Shown: piece after piece, positions 10,064 to 19,998 of the stretch
Numbering within the stretch: position 1 is the stretch's first letter
Layout: each line of letters begins with the position of its first letter
NCBI GenBank assembly: GCA_026981615.1
Contig: JALSIH010000228.1
Location: forward strand, 1-37,074
Length of the DNA stretch: 37,074 nt
Direction of reading: 5' to 3'
From: Chitinophagales bacterium
GTDB lineage: Bacteria > Bacteroidota > Bacteroidia > Chitinophagales > S012-47
Position numbers and translations under genes: made by a program
Notes under the pieces: model-generated
Told to the model about the DNA's origin: nothing
The model's database searches: none
The model's input: the letters and a program-made list of their open reading frames with translations, nothing else

Positions 10064-10289
10064 AATACTCGATTACCGGATTGGCCAGCAGCTTTTTGCA
10101 GGCCAGTTCCACTTGTTCCGTAGCGCTTTCTATTGAATCGGCTTCGAGGTGTAGGGTAATGTGCTTGCCAATGCGGGCATCCGTGATTTGCTCCAGATGC
10201 AAATTCTTAAATCCCTGTAAAACGGCTTTCCCCTGCGGGTCGAGGAGTTCGCGCAGAGGCATCACATCGATTTCAGCGATGAACTTCAT
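10035..10289 (-). CDS. purS: Phosphoribosylformylglycinamidine synthase subunit PurS
   Basis: 84 aa MKFIAEIDVMPLRELLDPQGKAVLQGF..ITDARIGKHITLHLEADS..CKKLLANPVIEYYEYQL: PurS-type 'DPQGKAV', 'VRVGK'-like and 'LLANPVIE' motifs. Confidence 0.88.
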   Translation of the reverse strand: MKFIAEIDVMPLRELLDPQGKAVLQGFKNLHLEQITDARIGKHITLHLEADSIESATEQVELACKKLLANPVIEYYEYQLHPAG

Positions 10290-11103
10290 TTTTTTCTTTT
10301 TTTACGGTGAGGCTGAAAAGTATATAAATAAGTAGAATGACCGGTATGCTTAGGAAGATAATATGAAGGAAGAAGAAGCCGCCCAGCCAGAGAAGGGCCG
10401 CCAGCAGCAAAAGTATCTTGCGTGGGCGGTTGTCCTTGCTGCCTTTTACAAATTTCAGGTTGAGCAGGGTGAGGCGTGAAATCATAAGCCAGGAAAGGAG
10501 CAGTGTGAAAGCATAAAGCAACCAGGGCTTGAAGAGCCATCGGCTGATATGCATTTCATCGAAAAAAAGTGCAAGGGGCAAAGACATCACCGCGAGTGCG
10601 GCTGCCGGTACGGGAAGACCCGAAAAATGAGCTTCGGGATGCACTACATTGAAACGTGCCAGGCGGTAGGCGGCCGCCAGCGTGAAGAGAAAGCCCGGCA
10701 TAAATGCAAAAATGCCGATTTCGAAAGCAAAAGGGCTGTCGAAGAAAGAAACAGCAAGCAGTTGAAAAAGGACCATGCCCGGAAGCACTCCAAAACTTAC
10801 CACATCGCTCAGGCTGTCGAGTTCTTTTCCTATTTCGCTGCGGGCATTGAGCAGGCGGGCCGCAAAACCATCCAGAAAATCTACCAGAACGGCAAAAAAG
10901 ATGAGCAGGGCTGCCATGTGCATTTTGCCCAGATAGAGGCTGCTGAGAACAACCTTCCCATCGAAATAGGCCCGCTCGCTCATGCCGTTGGAAGTCGCAA
11001 GACGCAGTTCAATGTGATCATAAAAAAGAAAGACCAGAGCCATGCAGCCGAGCAGGAGGTTGACCAGGGTCAAAAAATTGGGTATCTTTTTATAGTAGCT
11101 CAT
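10273..11103 (-). CDS. pssA: CDP-diacylglycerol--serine O-phosphatidyltransferase
   Basis: 276 aa with multiple TM segments; CDP-alcohol phosphotransferase motif 'DFLDGFAARLLNARSEIGKELDSLSDVVSFG'. Confidence 0.93.
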   Translation of the reverse strand: MSYYKKIPNFLTLVNLLLGCMALVFLFYDHIELRLATSNGMSERAYFDGKVVLSSLYLGKMHMAALLIFFAVLVDFLDGFAARLLNARSEIGKELDSLSDVVSFGVLPGMVLFQLLAVSFFDSPFAFEIGIFAFMPGFLFTLAAAYRLARFNVVHPEAHFSGLPVPAAALAVMSLPLALFFDEMHISRWLFKPWLLYAFTLLLSWLMISRLTLLNLKFVKGSKDNRPRKILLLLAALLWLGGFFFLHIIFLSIPVILLIYILFSLTVKKEKNEVHR

Positions 11104-11277
11104 CAGCGGACGAAGTTAACCATTGTGCTGCGATTAAGAATCGGGCAGAGACAATAAAATGGGGCTTTGCCATTCCTTTGCACATTGAGGTGTTGGTATC
11201 AAATGGCGGGCTTATGACACGAAGCCAGCGATATTCGCCTAAATTTGAGAGAACCGATATTCATCAAACACTGTTAT

Positions 11278-12669
11278 ATGCCCACAGCCGGGGTCAAAGA
11301 AAGGAAAAAAAGACACGGGGCTGCTTCCAATGTTTTAAAATCCGGAACACTGAAAAAGATATTTGTACTCGACACTTCGGTCATTCTCTATGACCATCGC
11401 TCCATCATGGAATTTGATGAGCACGATATCGCCATACCGATTCAGGTGCTGGAGGAGCTGGACAACTTTAAAAAAGGCAATGACCATATCAATTTCGAAG
11501 CCAGGGAGTTCATCCGTTTCCTGGATCAAAAATTAAAAGGGGACTATCTGAATGACTGGTTGCCACTGAACGGACGATCAAAAGGCCGCCTGAAGGTGAT
11601 CATGACCCCGGGCCGGATGAGGCTCAATGCGGAGGAAATATTTGACAGCCGGAAATTTGATCATAAGATTCTGAATGCAGCCCTGGCCCTTCAGGATGAG
11701 ATGCCCGGGAAGAAAGTGGTATTGGTGAGCAAAGACGTGGCCCTGCGGCTGAAAGCCAAATCGCTGCATCTTCATGCCGAAGACTTCGAAACCGGAAAAA
11801 TCAAGGACCTGTCGAAGCTCTACACCGGCAGACGGGAGATACAGAAGGTGCGCAGCACCCTGATTGATAAGATATTTGAAAACGGGGAGATCGAAGCGGA
11901 GAAGCTGAAAATCCCGGATTTGATCGACAATGAGTTCCTCATACTTAAGAATGGAAAGAAATCGGTACTGGCATGGTATCAGGGCAGCAGCGGCAAAGTG
12001 ATCCGCATCGAGAGACATCAGGTTTATGGTGTAAAAGCCCGCAATGCCGAACAGGCATTTGCCATTCATGCCATCCTGAACCCGGAGGTGAATCTGGTTT
12101 CCATTCAGGGGGTGGCCGGAACGGGAAAGACACTGCTGGCGCTGGCAGCGGCCCTCGAGCAGCGCAGAAACTTCCATCAAATCTATGTGACGCGCCCCAT
12201 TGTACCGCTCAGCAACAAGGACATAGGCTATCTGCCGGGCGATATTAAGAGCAAAATCAACCCCTACATGGAACCCCTCTGGGACAATTTGAAGTACATC
12301 AAATCGCAGTTTAAGGAAAACGACAAGGCGGCCAGGGCCATTGAGCAGATGATCGAATCGGAGAAAATACAAATCACTCCGCTCACGTACATCCGGGGCC
12401 GGAGCATGAGCAATGTCATCTTTATTGTGGATGAGGCACAGAATCTGACGCCCCACGAAATTAAAACCATCATCACCCGGGCAGGAGAAAATACCAAGAT
12501 CATATTTACGGGCGATATCCGGCAGATTGATACGCCTTATCTCGATTCTCACTCAAACGGACTGACGACCATGATCGAGAAGCTGAAAGGCAAGCATTTG
12601 TTTGCCCATATTACGCTTGAGAAAGGCGAGCGCTCCGAGCTGGCCAATCTGGCCAACGAGCTGCTCTGA
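11278..12669 (+). CDS. PIN domain plus PhoH-like ATPase fusion (YlaK-type)
   Basis: N-terminal PIN 'KIFVLDTSVILYDHRSI..VLEELD'; C-terminal PhoH Walker A 'GVAGTGKTLLALA', Walker B 'VIFIVDEAQNLTPHE', 'TGDIRQIDTPYLD'. ORF-track TTG 11245 overlaps TAAATTTG (11240-11247); ATG 11278 is more plausible. Confidence 0.93.
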   Translation: MPTAGVKERKKRHGAASNVLKSGTLKKIFVLDTSVILYDHRSIMEFDEHDIAIPIQVLEELDNFKKGNDHINFEAREFIRFLDQKLKGDYLNDWLPLNGRSKGRLKVIMTPGRMRLNAEEIFDSRKFDHKILNAALALQDEMPGKKVVLVSKDVALRLKAKSLHLHAEDFETGKIKDLSKLYTGRREIQKVRSTLIDKIFENGEIEAEKLKIPDLIDNEFLILKNGKKSVLAWYQGSSGKVIRIERHQVYGVKARNAEQAFAIHAILNPEVNLVSIQGVAGTGKTLLALAAALEQRRNFHQIYVTRPIVPLSNKDIGYLPGDIKSKINPYMEPLWDNLKYIKSQFKENDKAARAIEQMIESEKIQITPLTYIRGRSMSNVIFIVDEAQNLTPHEIKTIITRAGENTKIIFTGDIRQIDTPYLDSHSNGLTTMIEKLKGKHLFAHITLEKGERSELANLANELL

Positions 12670-12671
12670 TC

Positions 12672-13961
12672 TCAGCCATTCATCAGGGCTTCGATTTCAT
12701 CGGCTTCGAGCGGAATGTCGCCCATCAGGTCATCAAAACCATCTTCGCGCACGATGATGTCGTTTTCAAGGCGAATGCCGAGGCCTTCCTCCCGGATATA
12801 GATGCCGGGTTCCACGGTAAAGGCCATTCCCGCTTTGATGGGTTCGGTCCAGAGGCCTACATCGTGGGTGTCAAGGCCGATAAAGTGGCTCGTTCCGTGC
12901 ATGAAGTATTTTTTGTAAGCCGGCCACCCGGGGTCCTGGTTTTTGATGTCTTCTTTCGTGAGGAGGCCGAGGCCGAGAAGTTCTTTCTCCATCAGAAGCC
13001 CGACCTCTTTCTGGTAATCGTCCAGGTAAACGCCCGGACGCAGCATGGTCTTGGCTTCTTTCATCACCCGCAACACGGCATTGTAGACATCTTTCTGCCG
13101 GGGAGTGAATCGTCCGCTGACCGGAATGCAGCGGGTCATATCAGAAGCATAATTTGCATACTCGGCCCCGATATCGAGGAGGATGACATCACCGGCTTTG
13201 CATTCTTGGTTGTTTTCTACGTAATGCAGTACGCAGGCATTGGCTCCTGAGGCAATGATGGGTTGATAAGCCGGGCCGCGGCTTCTGCGCTTCATGATTT
13301 CAAAATTGAAAAGCGCTTCGATGTCGTTTTCATTGACACCCGGTTTTACGAAAGCAAGCAATTCCAAAAATGCATCCCGGGTGATTCCGCATGCATGGCG
13401 CATCGTTTCAATTTCTTCAGGCTCTTTTACCGAGCGGAAACGGTGCATATGCGGGGCCAGTCTCTCATATCGATGAAGCGGATAGTGCTGCATGCACCAC
13501 TTCCGGAAGCGGTCGTCACGCGTTTCTACGGGATTGTTGCGCCTCAAGTGTTCGTTGCTGTTCAGAAAAATCATTTCGGCCTCGGCTGCGATGATCTTAA
13601 AGATGTTTTCAAACTCGTCCAGCCAGTAGACGTTTTGAACCCCGCTTAGTTCGCGGGCTTCCTCTTTCGTTAGCTTGGCTCCTTCCCAGATGGCAATTTC
13701 TTCGCTGGTCTCTTTGAGAAAAAGCATCTCGCGGTGTACTTCCCGGAAGGCATCGGGAAAGACAATGAGAATGCTTTCTTCCTGGTCAATCCCCGACATA
13801 TAGAGCAGATCGTTGTTTTGCCGGAAGGGCATGGTTCCGTCCGCATTGCTCGGAAGAATATCATTGCTGTTGAAAACGGCCATTGCTTTTGGCGGTAAGA
13901 CTTCGCGCAACTTGGCGCGGTTTTTCACATAAAGTGATTGCGGTAGCGCTTGATATTTCAT
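12672..13961 (-). CDS. pepP: Aminopeptidase P family protein (Xaa-Pro aminopeptidase, M24B)
   Basis: 429 aa: 'DIGAEYANYASDMTRCIPVSGRFT', 'HGTSHFIGLDTHDVG', 'FTVEPGIYI', 'IRLENDIIV' metal-ligand motifs. Confidence 0.94.
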   Translation of the reverse strand: MKYQALPQSLYVKNRAKLREVLPPKAMAVFNSNDILPSNADGTMPFRQNNDLLYMSGIDQEESILIVFPDAFREVHREMLFLKETSEEIAIWEGAKLTKEEARELSGVQNVYWLDEFENIFKIIAAEAEMIFLNSNEHLRRNNPVETRDDRFRKWCMQHYPLHRYERLAPHMHRFRSVKEPEEIETMRHACGITRDAFLELLAFVKPGVNENDIEALFNFEIMKRRSRGPAYQPIIASGANACVLHYVENNQECKAGDVILLDIGAEYANYASDMTRCIPVSGRFTPRQKDVYNAVLRVMKEAKTMLRPGVYLDDYQKEVGLLMEKELLGLGLLTKEDIKNQDPGWPAYKKYFMHGTSHFIGLDTHDVGLWTEPIKAGMAFTVEPGIYIREEGLGIRLENDIIVREDGFDDLMGDIPLEADEIEALMNG

Positions 13962-13977
13962 TATGGGAAATTTATTT

Positions 13978-13993
13978 TTTAGGTTTGCCTAAA
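13978..13993. promoter_or_regulatory. Candidate metalloregulator operator (DtxR/MntR-like palindrome)
   Basis: TTTAGG-TTTG-CCTAAA, perfect 6-nt inverted arms, in the divergent gap between aminopeptidase P (ATG at 13961, minus) and the ZIP transporter (ATG at 14057, plus). Confidence 0.55.
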
Positions 13994-14056
13994 TATTGAC
14001 AAAAAGCTTGTGAACGCAATTTCGAATTTTTGTAAATACTTTAATAATTAATTGGG

Positions 14057-14869
14057 ATGTATGCCTGGTTTTTAACATTAAATCCGATTCTGCAGGCCTT
14101 GCTGGCTACGATATTCACATGGGGTGTGACGGCCCTGGGTGCATCGCTGGTATTCTTTTTCCGAAGTGTCAATCAAAAGGTGCTGGATGCCATGCTGGGC
14201 TTTGCAGCCGGGGTGATGCTGGCGGCCAGTTACTGGTCACTTCTTGCCCCGGCCATCGAAATGTCTGAGAAGATGGGAGTTCCGGGATGGATGCCTGCGC
14301 TGGTGGGATTTTTGCTCGGAGCCGTTTTTATACGCCTCATCGATCTGGTCTTGCCGCATCTTCATCCTTTCAAGCCTACGAGCGAAGCGGAAGGGATACA
14401 TACCTCCTGGCAACGGAGTGTTCTGCTCGTATTGGCCATCACCCTGCACAATTTCCCCGAGGGCCTGGCCGTGGGCGTGGCGTTTGGTGCCGCAGCCCTG
14501 GGCATGCCCGAAGCCAGTATCGGAGCAGCCATTGCGCTGACCATCGGCATTGGTCTGCAGAACTTCCCTGAGGGAACGGCAGTGTCGGTACCCTTGCGCA
14601 GAGAGGGGGTGTCCACGGGAAAAAGTTTTTGGTATGGTCAGCTCTCGGGATTTGTAGAGCCCATTGCCGGAGCCATCGGTGCAGCTGCGGTCCTCGTTGT
14701 TCAGCCATTGCTTCCCTACGCACTGGCTTTTGCCGCGGGTGCCATGGTTTTTGTCGTCATCGAAGAACTGATACCTGCCTCCAATGAATCGGGCAACACG
14801 GACATTGCCACCATGGGGGCCATTCTGGGGTTTGCCGTGATGATGACACTGGATGTGGCATTGGGCTGA
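14057..14869 (+). CDS. ZIP family metal transporter
   Basis: 270 aa membrane protein with ZIP motifs '[18 protein letters not shown]' ([11 protein letters not shown]) and '[17 protein letters not shown]', C-terminal '[11 protein letters not shown]'. Confidence 0.95.
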   Translation: MYAWFLTLNPILQALLATIFTWGVTALGASLVFFFRSVNQKVLDAMLGFAAGVMLAASYWSLLAPAIEMSEKMGVPGWMPALVGFLLGAVFIRLIDLVLPHLHPFKPTSEAEGIHTSWQRSVLLVLAITLHNFPEGLAVGVAFGAAALGMPEASIGAAIALTIGIGLQNFPEGTAVSVPLRREGVSTGKSFWYGQLSGFVEPIAGAIGAAAVLVVQPLLPYALAFAAGAMVFVVIEELIPASNESGNTDIATMGAILGFAVMMTLDVALG

Positions 14870-14959
14870 GCGGATCACAGACGAAAGCTCGGTGCCTGTA
14901 CCATATTAATATAGAGAATACGACCGTGAAAAGGCCCTTAAAAAATCTTCAAAAGCCGG

Positions 14960-14990
14960 TTGTTTATTAATTCAAATATTTCTAACTTTG
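14960..14990 (+). promoter_or_regulatory. Promoter of the ribosomal super-operon (TTG-N20-TAACTTTG)
   Basis: TTG 14960-14962 and TAACTTTG 14983-14990, 29 nt before the rpsL ATG. Confidence 0.75.
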
Positions 14991-15019
14991 CCCTTCCAAA
15001 AATTTAAGCAAATAGCGGT

Positions 15020-15391
15020 ATGCCTACAATACAACAATTGGTAAGAAAAGGAAGGAAGCAAATCAAGGCCAAAAGCAAGTCAAGAGCATTGGGTTCTTGT
15101 CCTCAGAAAAGAGGGGTTTGCACCCGAGTGTACACGACCACACCGAAAAAACCAAATTCCGCCCTGCGCAAGGTAGCCAAAGTGCGCTTGACCAATGGCC
15201 AGGAAGTAATTGCTTACATCCCGGGCGAAGGCCACAATCTGCAGGAGCACTCGATTGTGCTTATCCGCGGAGGAAGGGTGAAAGATTTGCCGGGTGTAAG
15301 GTATCATATTATTAGAGGTGCACTGGATACAGCCGGTGTGCAAGACAGAAGACAATCAAGATCGAAATACGGAACCAAAAAACCGAGCTAG
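15020..15391 (+). CDS. rpsL: 30S ribosomal protein S12
   Basis: [46 protein letters not shown]. Confidence 0.99.
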   Translation: MPTIQQLVRKGRKQIKAKSKSRALGSCPQKRGVCTRVYTTTPKKPNSALRKVAKVRLTNGQEVIAYIPGEGHNLQEHSIVLIRGGRVKDLPGVRYHIIRGALDTAGVQDRRQSRSKYGTKKPS

Positions 15392-15407
15392 GAAAAGCTG
15401 AGATACA

Positions 15408-15875
15408 ATGAGAAAAAGCAGAGCCAAAAAACATCCGCTTCAACCCGATCCGAGATATAAAGACACACTGGTGACCCGGTTTGTCAATAACCTCATGTGG
15501 GATGGAAAGAAAAGCATTGCATACGAAATATTTTATGATGCAATGGACAAGATCAAGGAGCAAACGGGGGAAGAAGGATATGATGTCTGGAAAAAAGCGT
15601 TGAACAATGTGATGCCGAGCGTGGAGGTGCGAAGCCGCAGGATCGGAGGGGCCACCTTCCAGATTCCGACCGAAATCCGGCCGGATCGCAAAATTTCCAT
15701 GACCATGAAGTGGATTATTCAATATGCCCGCGGACGGGGCGGAAAATCCATGGCTCAGCGTTTGTCGCAGGAATTGATAGCTGCCTCCAAGGGCGAAGGC
15801 GGTGCCGTGAAGAAAAAAGAAGATGTGCACAGAATGGCTGAGGCCAACAAAGCCTTCTCACATTTCAGATTTTAA
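15408..15875 (+). CDS. rpsG: 30S ribosomal protein S7
   Basis: MRKSRAKKHPLQPDPRYKDTLVTRFVNNLMWDGKKSIA; synteny. Confidence 0.98.
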   Translation: MRKSRAKKHPLQPDPRYKDTLVTRFVNNLMWDGKKSIAYEIFYDAMDKIKEQTGEEGYDVWKKALNNVMPSVEVRSRRIGGATFQIPTEIRPDRKISMTMKWIIQYARGRGGKSMAQRLSQELIAASKGEGGAVKKKEDVHRMAEANKAFSHFRF

Positions 15876-15908
15876 GTAAAAGCCCGGTAAAAAAAGAACA
15901 AAGGAAAG

Positions 15909-18062
15909 ATGGCAAAAAGAGATTTACGCAAGACCAGAAACATAGGTATTGCAGCTCATATTGATGCAGGTAAAACGACCACAACGGAGCGCATTCTGTT
16001 TTATACGGGATTGACGCACAAACTGGGCGAAGTGCATGAAGGCGGAGCCACCATGGACTGGATGGAGCAGGAGAAAGAGCGGGGAATTACCATTACCTCG
16101 GCCGCTACTACGACTTACTGGAAATATCCCACCGTTCAGGGCAAGCCTACCGATGAAACACAGGAGTATAAAGTCAATATCATCGACACTCCGGGCCACG
16201 TAGATTTTACCGTAGAGGTGGAGCGTTCGTTGCGGGTACTGGATGGTGTGGTGGCGCTTTTTTGTGCCGTGGGGGGTGTAGAGCCTCAGTCCGAGACCGT
16301 ATGGCGCCAGGCCAACCGCTACAAAGTGCCCCGCATCGGTTTTGTAAACAAAATGGACCGCATGGGTGCCGACTTCCTGAATGTGGTCAAAGAAGTGCGC
16401 GAAAAACTGGGGGCCAACCCGGTGCCGCTTCAGTTGCCCATCGGCAGCGAAGAAACTTTTAAAGGAGTCGTGGACCTCATCACCAACAAGGCCATTATCT
16501 GGGACGATGACACGCTGGGAATGACCTACAAAACCGTGGATATCCCCGAAGATATGGCAGAGCAGGTGCACGAATATCGTGCGAAGCTGGTCGAAGAGGT
16601 GGCCGAGTATGACGATGCCATTCTCGAGAAATTTTTCGAAGACCCCGAATCCATTACGGTAGCTGAGCTCAAGGCCGCCATTCGCCAGGCAACCATTGAT
16701 CTGAAGATCATTCCGATGCTGGCCGGTTCGGCCTTTAAGAACAAAGGCGTTCAGGCCATGCTCGATGCAGTCATCGAATATCTGCCGTCTCCGCTGGATA
16801 TTGAAGCCATTACAGGTGTCAATCCGAAGACCGGCAAGGAAGAAAAAAGAAAGCCCGATCCGGACGAGCCCTTCGCAGCGCTGGCTTTTAAAATTATGAC
16901 CGACCCGTATGTGGGCCGGCTGGCATTCTTCCGCACCTACTCCGGAAGACTCGAATCGGGCTCCTATATTCTGAACAACCGCACCGGTAAAAAAGAAAGG
17001 ATATCAAGAATCCTGCAAATGCACTCCAATCAGCAAAAACCCATCGACTTTATCGAAGCGGGCGATATCGGGGCGGCTGTCGGGTTTAAGGACATTCGCA
17101 CGGGCGATACCCTCACCCATGAGAAACATCCGATCGTTCTGGAATCAATTGACTTCCCCGATCCGGTCATCGGTATTGCCATTGAGCCGAAAACGCAAAA
17201 AGACGTGGATAAAATGGGCATGGCCCTGGCCAAACTCGCAGAGGAAGACCCGACATTCAAGGTCAGGTTTGATGAAGAAACCGGTCAGACCATTATCCGT
17301 GGAATGGGCGAGTTGCACCTGGAGATCATTGTGGACCGCCTGCGCAGGGAATTCAAAGTGGATTGCAATGTGGGAGCACCGCAGGTAACTTATAAAGAAG
17401 CTCTAACTTCAACGATTGAGCATCGCGAAGTCTATAAAAAGCAAACCGGTGGACGCGGTAAATTTGCCGACATTCAGTTTGAAATCGGTCCGGCCGAGCC
17501 TGCAGAGGGTGAGGAAGAAGTAAAGGGTTTGCAATTTGTCAATGACATATTCGGAGGGGCGATTCCCCGTGAGTTTATTCCGGCTGTCGAGAAGGGCTTT
17601 CTGGAAGCCATGAACAACGGCCCCCTGGCCGGCTATCCGGTGGATTCCATGCGGATACGCCTCTTTGACGGATCTTTTCACCCGGTGGATTCGGATTCCG
17701 TATCCTTTGAGCTGGCTGCGAAGACAGCATTCCGGAATGCCGCAAAAAATGCCGGCCCGAAATTGCTCGAACCCATCATGAAACTGGAAGTGGTCACTCC
17801 GGAGGAGTATACCGGAGATGTAGTGGGTGACCTCAACAAAAGAAGAGGAATGATGGAGGGGATGGAGCTGAAAGGCAACTCCCAGGTCATCAAAGCCAAA
17901 GTGCCACTTTCGGAGATGTTCGGATATGTAACCCAATTGAGAACCATCACTTCGGGAAGAGCCACATCGATTATGGAATTCAGTCATTTTGCCCCCGCAC
18001 CCGAAAGCATCGCTGAAGAAGTGATTGCCAAGGCCAAAGGCAAAGTAAAAGTAGAAGAATAA
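15909..18062 (+). CDS. fusA: Elongation factor G
   Basis: 717 aa: '[24 protein letters not shown]', '[21 protein letters not shown]', 'NKMDR'. Confidence 0.99.
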   Translation: MAKRDLRKTRNIGIAAHIDAGKTTTTERILFYTGLTHKLGEVHEGGATMDWMEQEKERGITITSAATTTYWKYPTVQGKPTDETQEYKVNIIDTPGHVDFTVEVERSLRVLDGVVALFCAVGGVEPQSETVWRQANRYKVPRIGFVNKMDRMGADFLNVVKEVREKLGANPVPLQLPIGSEETFKGVVDLITNKAIIWDDDTLGMTYKTVDIPEDMAEQVHEYRAKLVEEVAEYDDAILEKFFEDPESITVAELKAAIRQATIDLKIIPMLAGSAFKNKGVQAMLDAVIEYLPSPLDIEAITGVNPKTGKEEKRKPDPDEPFAALAFKIMTDPYVGRLAFFRTYSGRLESGSYILNNRTGKKERISRILQMHSNQQKPIDFIEAGDIGAAVGFKDIRTGDTLTHEKHPIVLESIDFPDPVIGIAIEPKTQKDVDKMGMALAKLAEEDPTFKVRFDEETGQTIIRGMGELHLEIIVDRLRREFKVDCNVGAPQVTYKEALTSTIEHREVYKKQTGGRGKFADIQFEIGPAEPAEGEEEVKGLQFVNDIFGGAIPREFIPAVEKGFLEAMNNGPLAGYPVDSMRIRLFDGSFHPVDSDSVSFELAAKTAFRNAAKNAGPKLLEPIMKLEVVTPEEYTGDVVGDLNKRRGMMEGMELKGNSQVIKAKVPLSEMFGYVTQLRTITSGRATSIMEFSHFAPAPESIAEEVIAKAKGKVKVEE

Positions 18063-18367
18063 TGACACAGAAGATTCGAATTAAATTGAAGTCCTACGAT
18101 CACAATCTGGTGGACAAGTCTGCCGAGAAGATCGTCAAAACCGTACGAAGCACCGGTGCCGTAGTTACCGGTCCTATTCCTTTGCCGACAAGGAAAAAGA
18201 TCTTTACGGTATTGCGATCGCCTCATGTCAACAAAAAAGCCATGGATCAGTTTGAGCTGAGTACCTACAAGCGACTGCTTGATATTTACAGTTCAACCTC
18301 CAAAACGGTCGATGCACTGATGAAACTGGAACTGCCCAGCGGAGTGGATGTGGAGATCAAAGTGTAG
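18062..18367 (+). CDS. rpsJ: 30S ribosomal protein S10
   Basis: [30 protein letters not shown] overlap with fusA. Confidence 0.99.
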   Translation: MTQKIRIKLKSYDHNLVDKSAEKIVKTVRSTGAVVTGPIPLPTRKKIFTVLRSPHVNKKAMDQFELSTYKRLLDIYSSTSKTVDALMKLELPSGVDVEIKV

Positions 18368-18397
18368 TAATAAATAACAGCGCAAAAACTAATTGAG

Positions 18398-19015
18398 ATG
18401 ATAGGCCTTATAGGAAAAAAAATTGGAATGACGAGCATCTTCCTCGAAGATGGTACCAATATTCCATGTACAGTGCTGGAAGTAGGCCCATGCATGGTAA
18501 CACAGGTGAAGACCGAGGAGAGTGACGGGTACAATGCCGTGCAGATTGCTTTTGGAGAAAAGAAAGAAAAAAACACGCCCAACCCGATGAGAGGCCACTT
18601 TAAAAAGGCCGGTGTTTCACCTGCGAAAGTGCTGCGGGAAGTAAGAAACTGCGACCTTGAAGTGAACCCGGGTGATGAGATCACGCTGGAAGTCTTTGAA
18701 GAAGGGGACATGGTCAATGTGTCGGCCCGTACCAAAGGAAAGGGATTCCAGGGAGTTGTGAAACGACACGGCTTCAAGGGAGTGGGAATGAGAACACACG
18801 GCCAGCACAACCGCGAGAGAGCTCCGGGGTCCATCGGTATGTCATCGGATCCTTCAAGGGTCTATAAAGGCATGCGCATGGCCGGAAGAATGGGCAATGT
18901 GAATGTAAAGCAGAAGAACCTGAAAGTGGTGAAAGTGATGCCGGAGCGGAATATACTCCTTGTAAGAGGTGCCGTACCGGGACATAAAGGCACTTTTGTA
19001 TTTATCGAAAAATAG
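18398..19015 (+). CDS. rplC: 50S ribosomal protein L3
   Basis: [31 protein letters not shown]; synteny. Confidence 0.98.
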   Translation: MIGLIGKKIGMTSIFLEDGTNIPCTVLEVGPCMVTQVKTEESDGYNAVQIAFGEKKEKNTPNPMRGHFKKAGVSPAKVLREVRNCDLEVNPGDEITLEVFEEGDMVNVSARTKGKGFQGVVKRHGFKGVGMRTHGQHNRERAPGSIGMSSDPSRVYKGMRMAGRMGNVNVKQKNLKVVKVMPERNILLVRGAVPGHKGTFVFIEK

Positions 19016-19037
19016 CGGAAGCTAAAAGGCAGAAATA

Positions 19038-19688
19038 ATGAAAGTTGATTTACATAAAATAGACGGAAGCAAGGCGGGCAAACAAATTGATTTGCCCGAG
19101 TCCATCTTTGGCATTGAGCCCAACGAGCATGTGGTATATCTGGCTGTGAAACAGTTTAGAGCCGCACAGCGACAAGGCACACACAAAGCCAAGGAGCGAA
19201 GTGATGTGAAGGGGTCTACCCGGAAAATCAAAAAACAAAAAGGTACGGGAACGGCCCGGGCCGGTGACATCAAAAACCCGCTCTTTCGCCACGGTGGAAC
19301 CATTTTCGGCCCCCGTCCGCGCGATTACAGCTTCAAACTGAATAAAAAGGTAAAAGACCTGGCCCGGAAATCGGCACTGAGTGCAAAACTGCGGGACGGT
19401 GAAATCCTGATTGTAGAAGACTTTCAACTTGAGGATCACAAAACGCGCACCTTTATCGAAGTAATGAACAATCTGGGGGTATCATTGGACAAGGCGTTGT
19501 TTCTGCTTTCGGAGATGGACCCGAATACGGCCCTGGCGGCACGGAACATACCGAATGCGCGTGTGAGTGAATCACGGAGTGTAAACACCTATGACCTCCT
19601 CAATGCCGACAAACTGATTTTTACAGAGTCGGGTGTAAAGACGCTGATTGAAATTTTAGAAAAAAAGGATGTAAAGGCAACTGCTTAA
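19038..19688 (+). CDS. rplD: 50S ribosomal protein L4
   Basis: 'RQGTHKAKERSDVKGSTRKIKKQKGTGTARAGDIKNPLFRHGGTIFGPRPRDY'. Confidence 0.98.
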   Translation: MKVDLHKIDGSKAGKQIDLPESIFGIEPNEHVVYLAVKQFRAAQRQGTHKAKERSDVKGSTRKIKKQKGTGTARAGDIKNPLFRHGGTIFGPRPRDYSFKLNKKVKDLARKSALSAKLRDGEILIVEDFQLEDHKTRTFIEVMNNLGVSLDKALFLLSEMDPNTALAARNIPNARVSESRSVNTYDLLNADKLIFTESGVKTLIEILEKKDVKATA

Positions 19689-19698
19689 GACCATAGAT

Positions 19699-19992
19699 AT
19701 GAAAAATATACTTGTAAAGCCTGTTGTGACGGAAAAGATGGAGATGTTAAGCCAAAAGCTTAATCAATATGCTTTTGTTGTTCGCAGAGAGGCCAATAAA
19801 ATTGAAATTAAAAAGGCAGTGGAGGCCATGTACAATGTGAAAGTGACCGATGTCAGCACATTGATCATGCCGGCCAAAGCCAAAACGAGAATGACCAAAG
19901 GTGGAGTCATACAGGGACGCAAGAGTGCTTACAAAAAAGCATTTGTGACCCTGGCCGAAGGAGATGAAATTGATTTTTACAGCGAAATCTAA
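19699..19992 (+). CDS. rplW: 50S ribosomal protein L23
   Basis: 97 aa: 'ILVKPVVTEKMEML..YAFVVRREANKIEIKKAVEAMYNVKVTDV'. Confidence 0.98.
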   Translation: MKNILVKPVVTEKMEMLSQKLNQYAFVVRREANKIEIKKAVEAMYNVKVTDVSTLIMPAKAKTRMTKGGVIQGRKSAYKKAFVTLAEGDEIDFYSEI

Positions 19993-19998
19993 CGAGCA

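Noticed and set aside
11578-12552. Minus-strand 324-aa ORF
   Set aside because: Antisense to the PIN-PhoH gene, which has unambiguous Walker motifs.
14237-14878. Minus-strand 213-aa ORF and overlapping plus-frame ORFs
   Set aside because: Alternative frames of the ZIP transporter; no independent coding evidence.
14888-14920. ATATTAATAT palindrome after the ZIP gene
   Set aside because: Short AT-only palindrome, expected by chance in AT-rich intergenic DNA.
15312-15830. Minus-strand ORFs over rpsL/rpsG and fusA (e.g. 17409-18068)
   Set aside because: Antisense of highly conserved genes, explained by codon usage.
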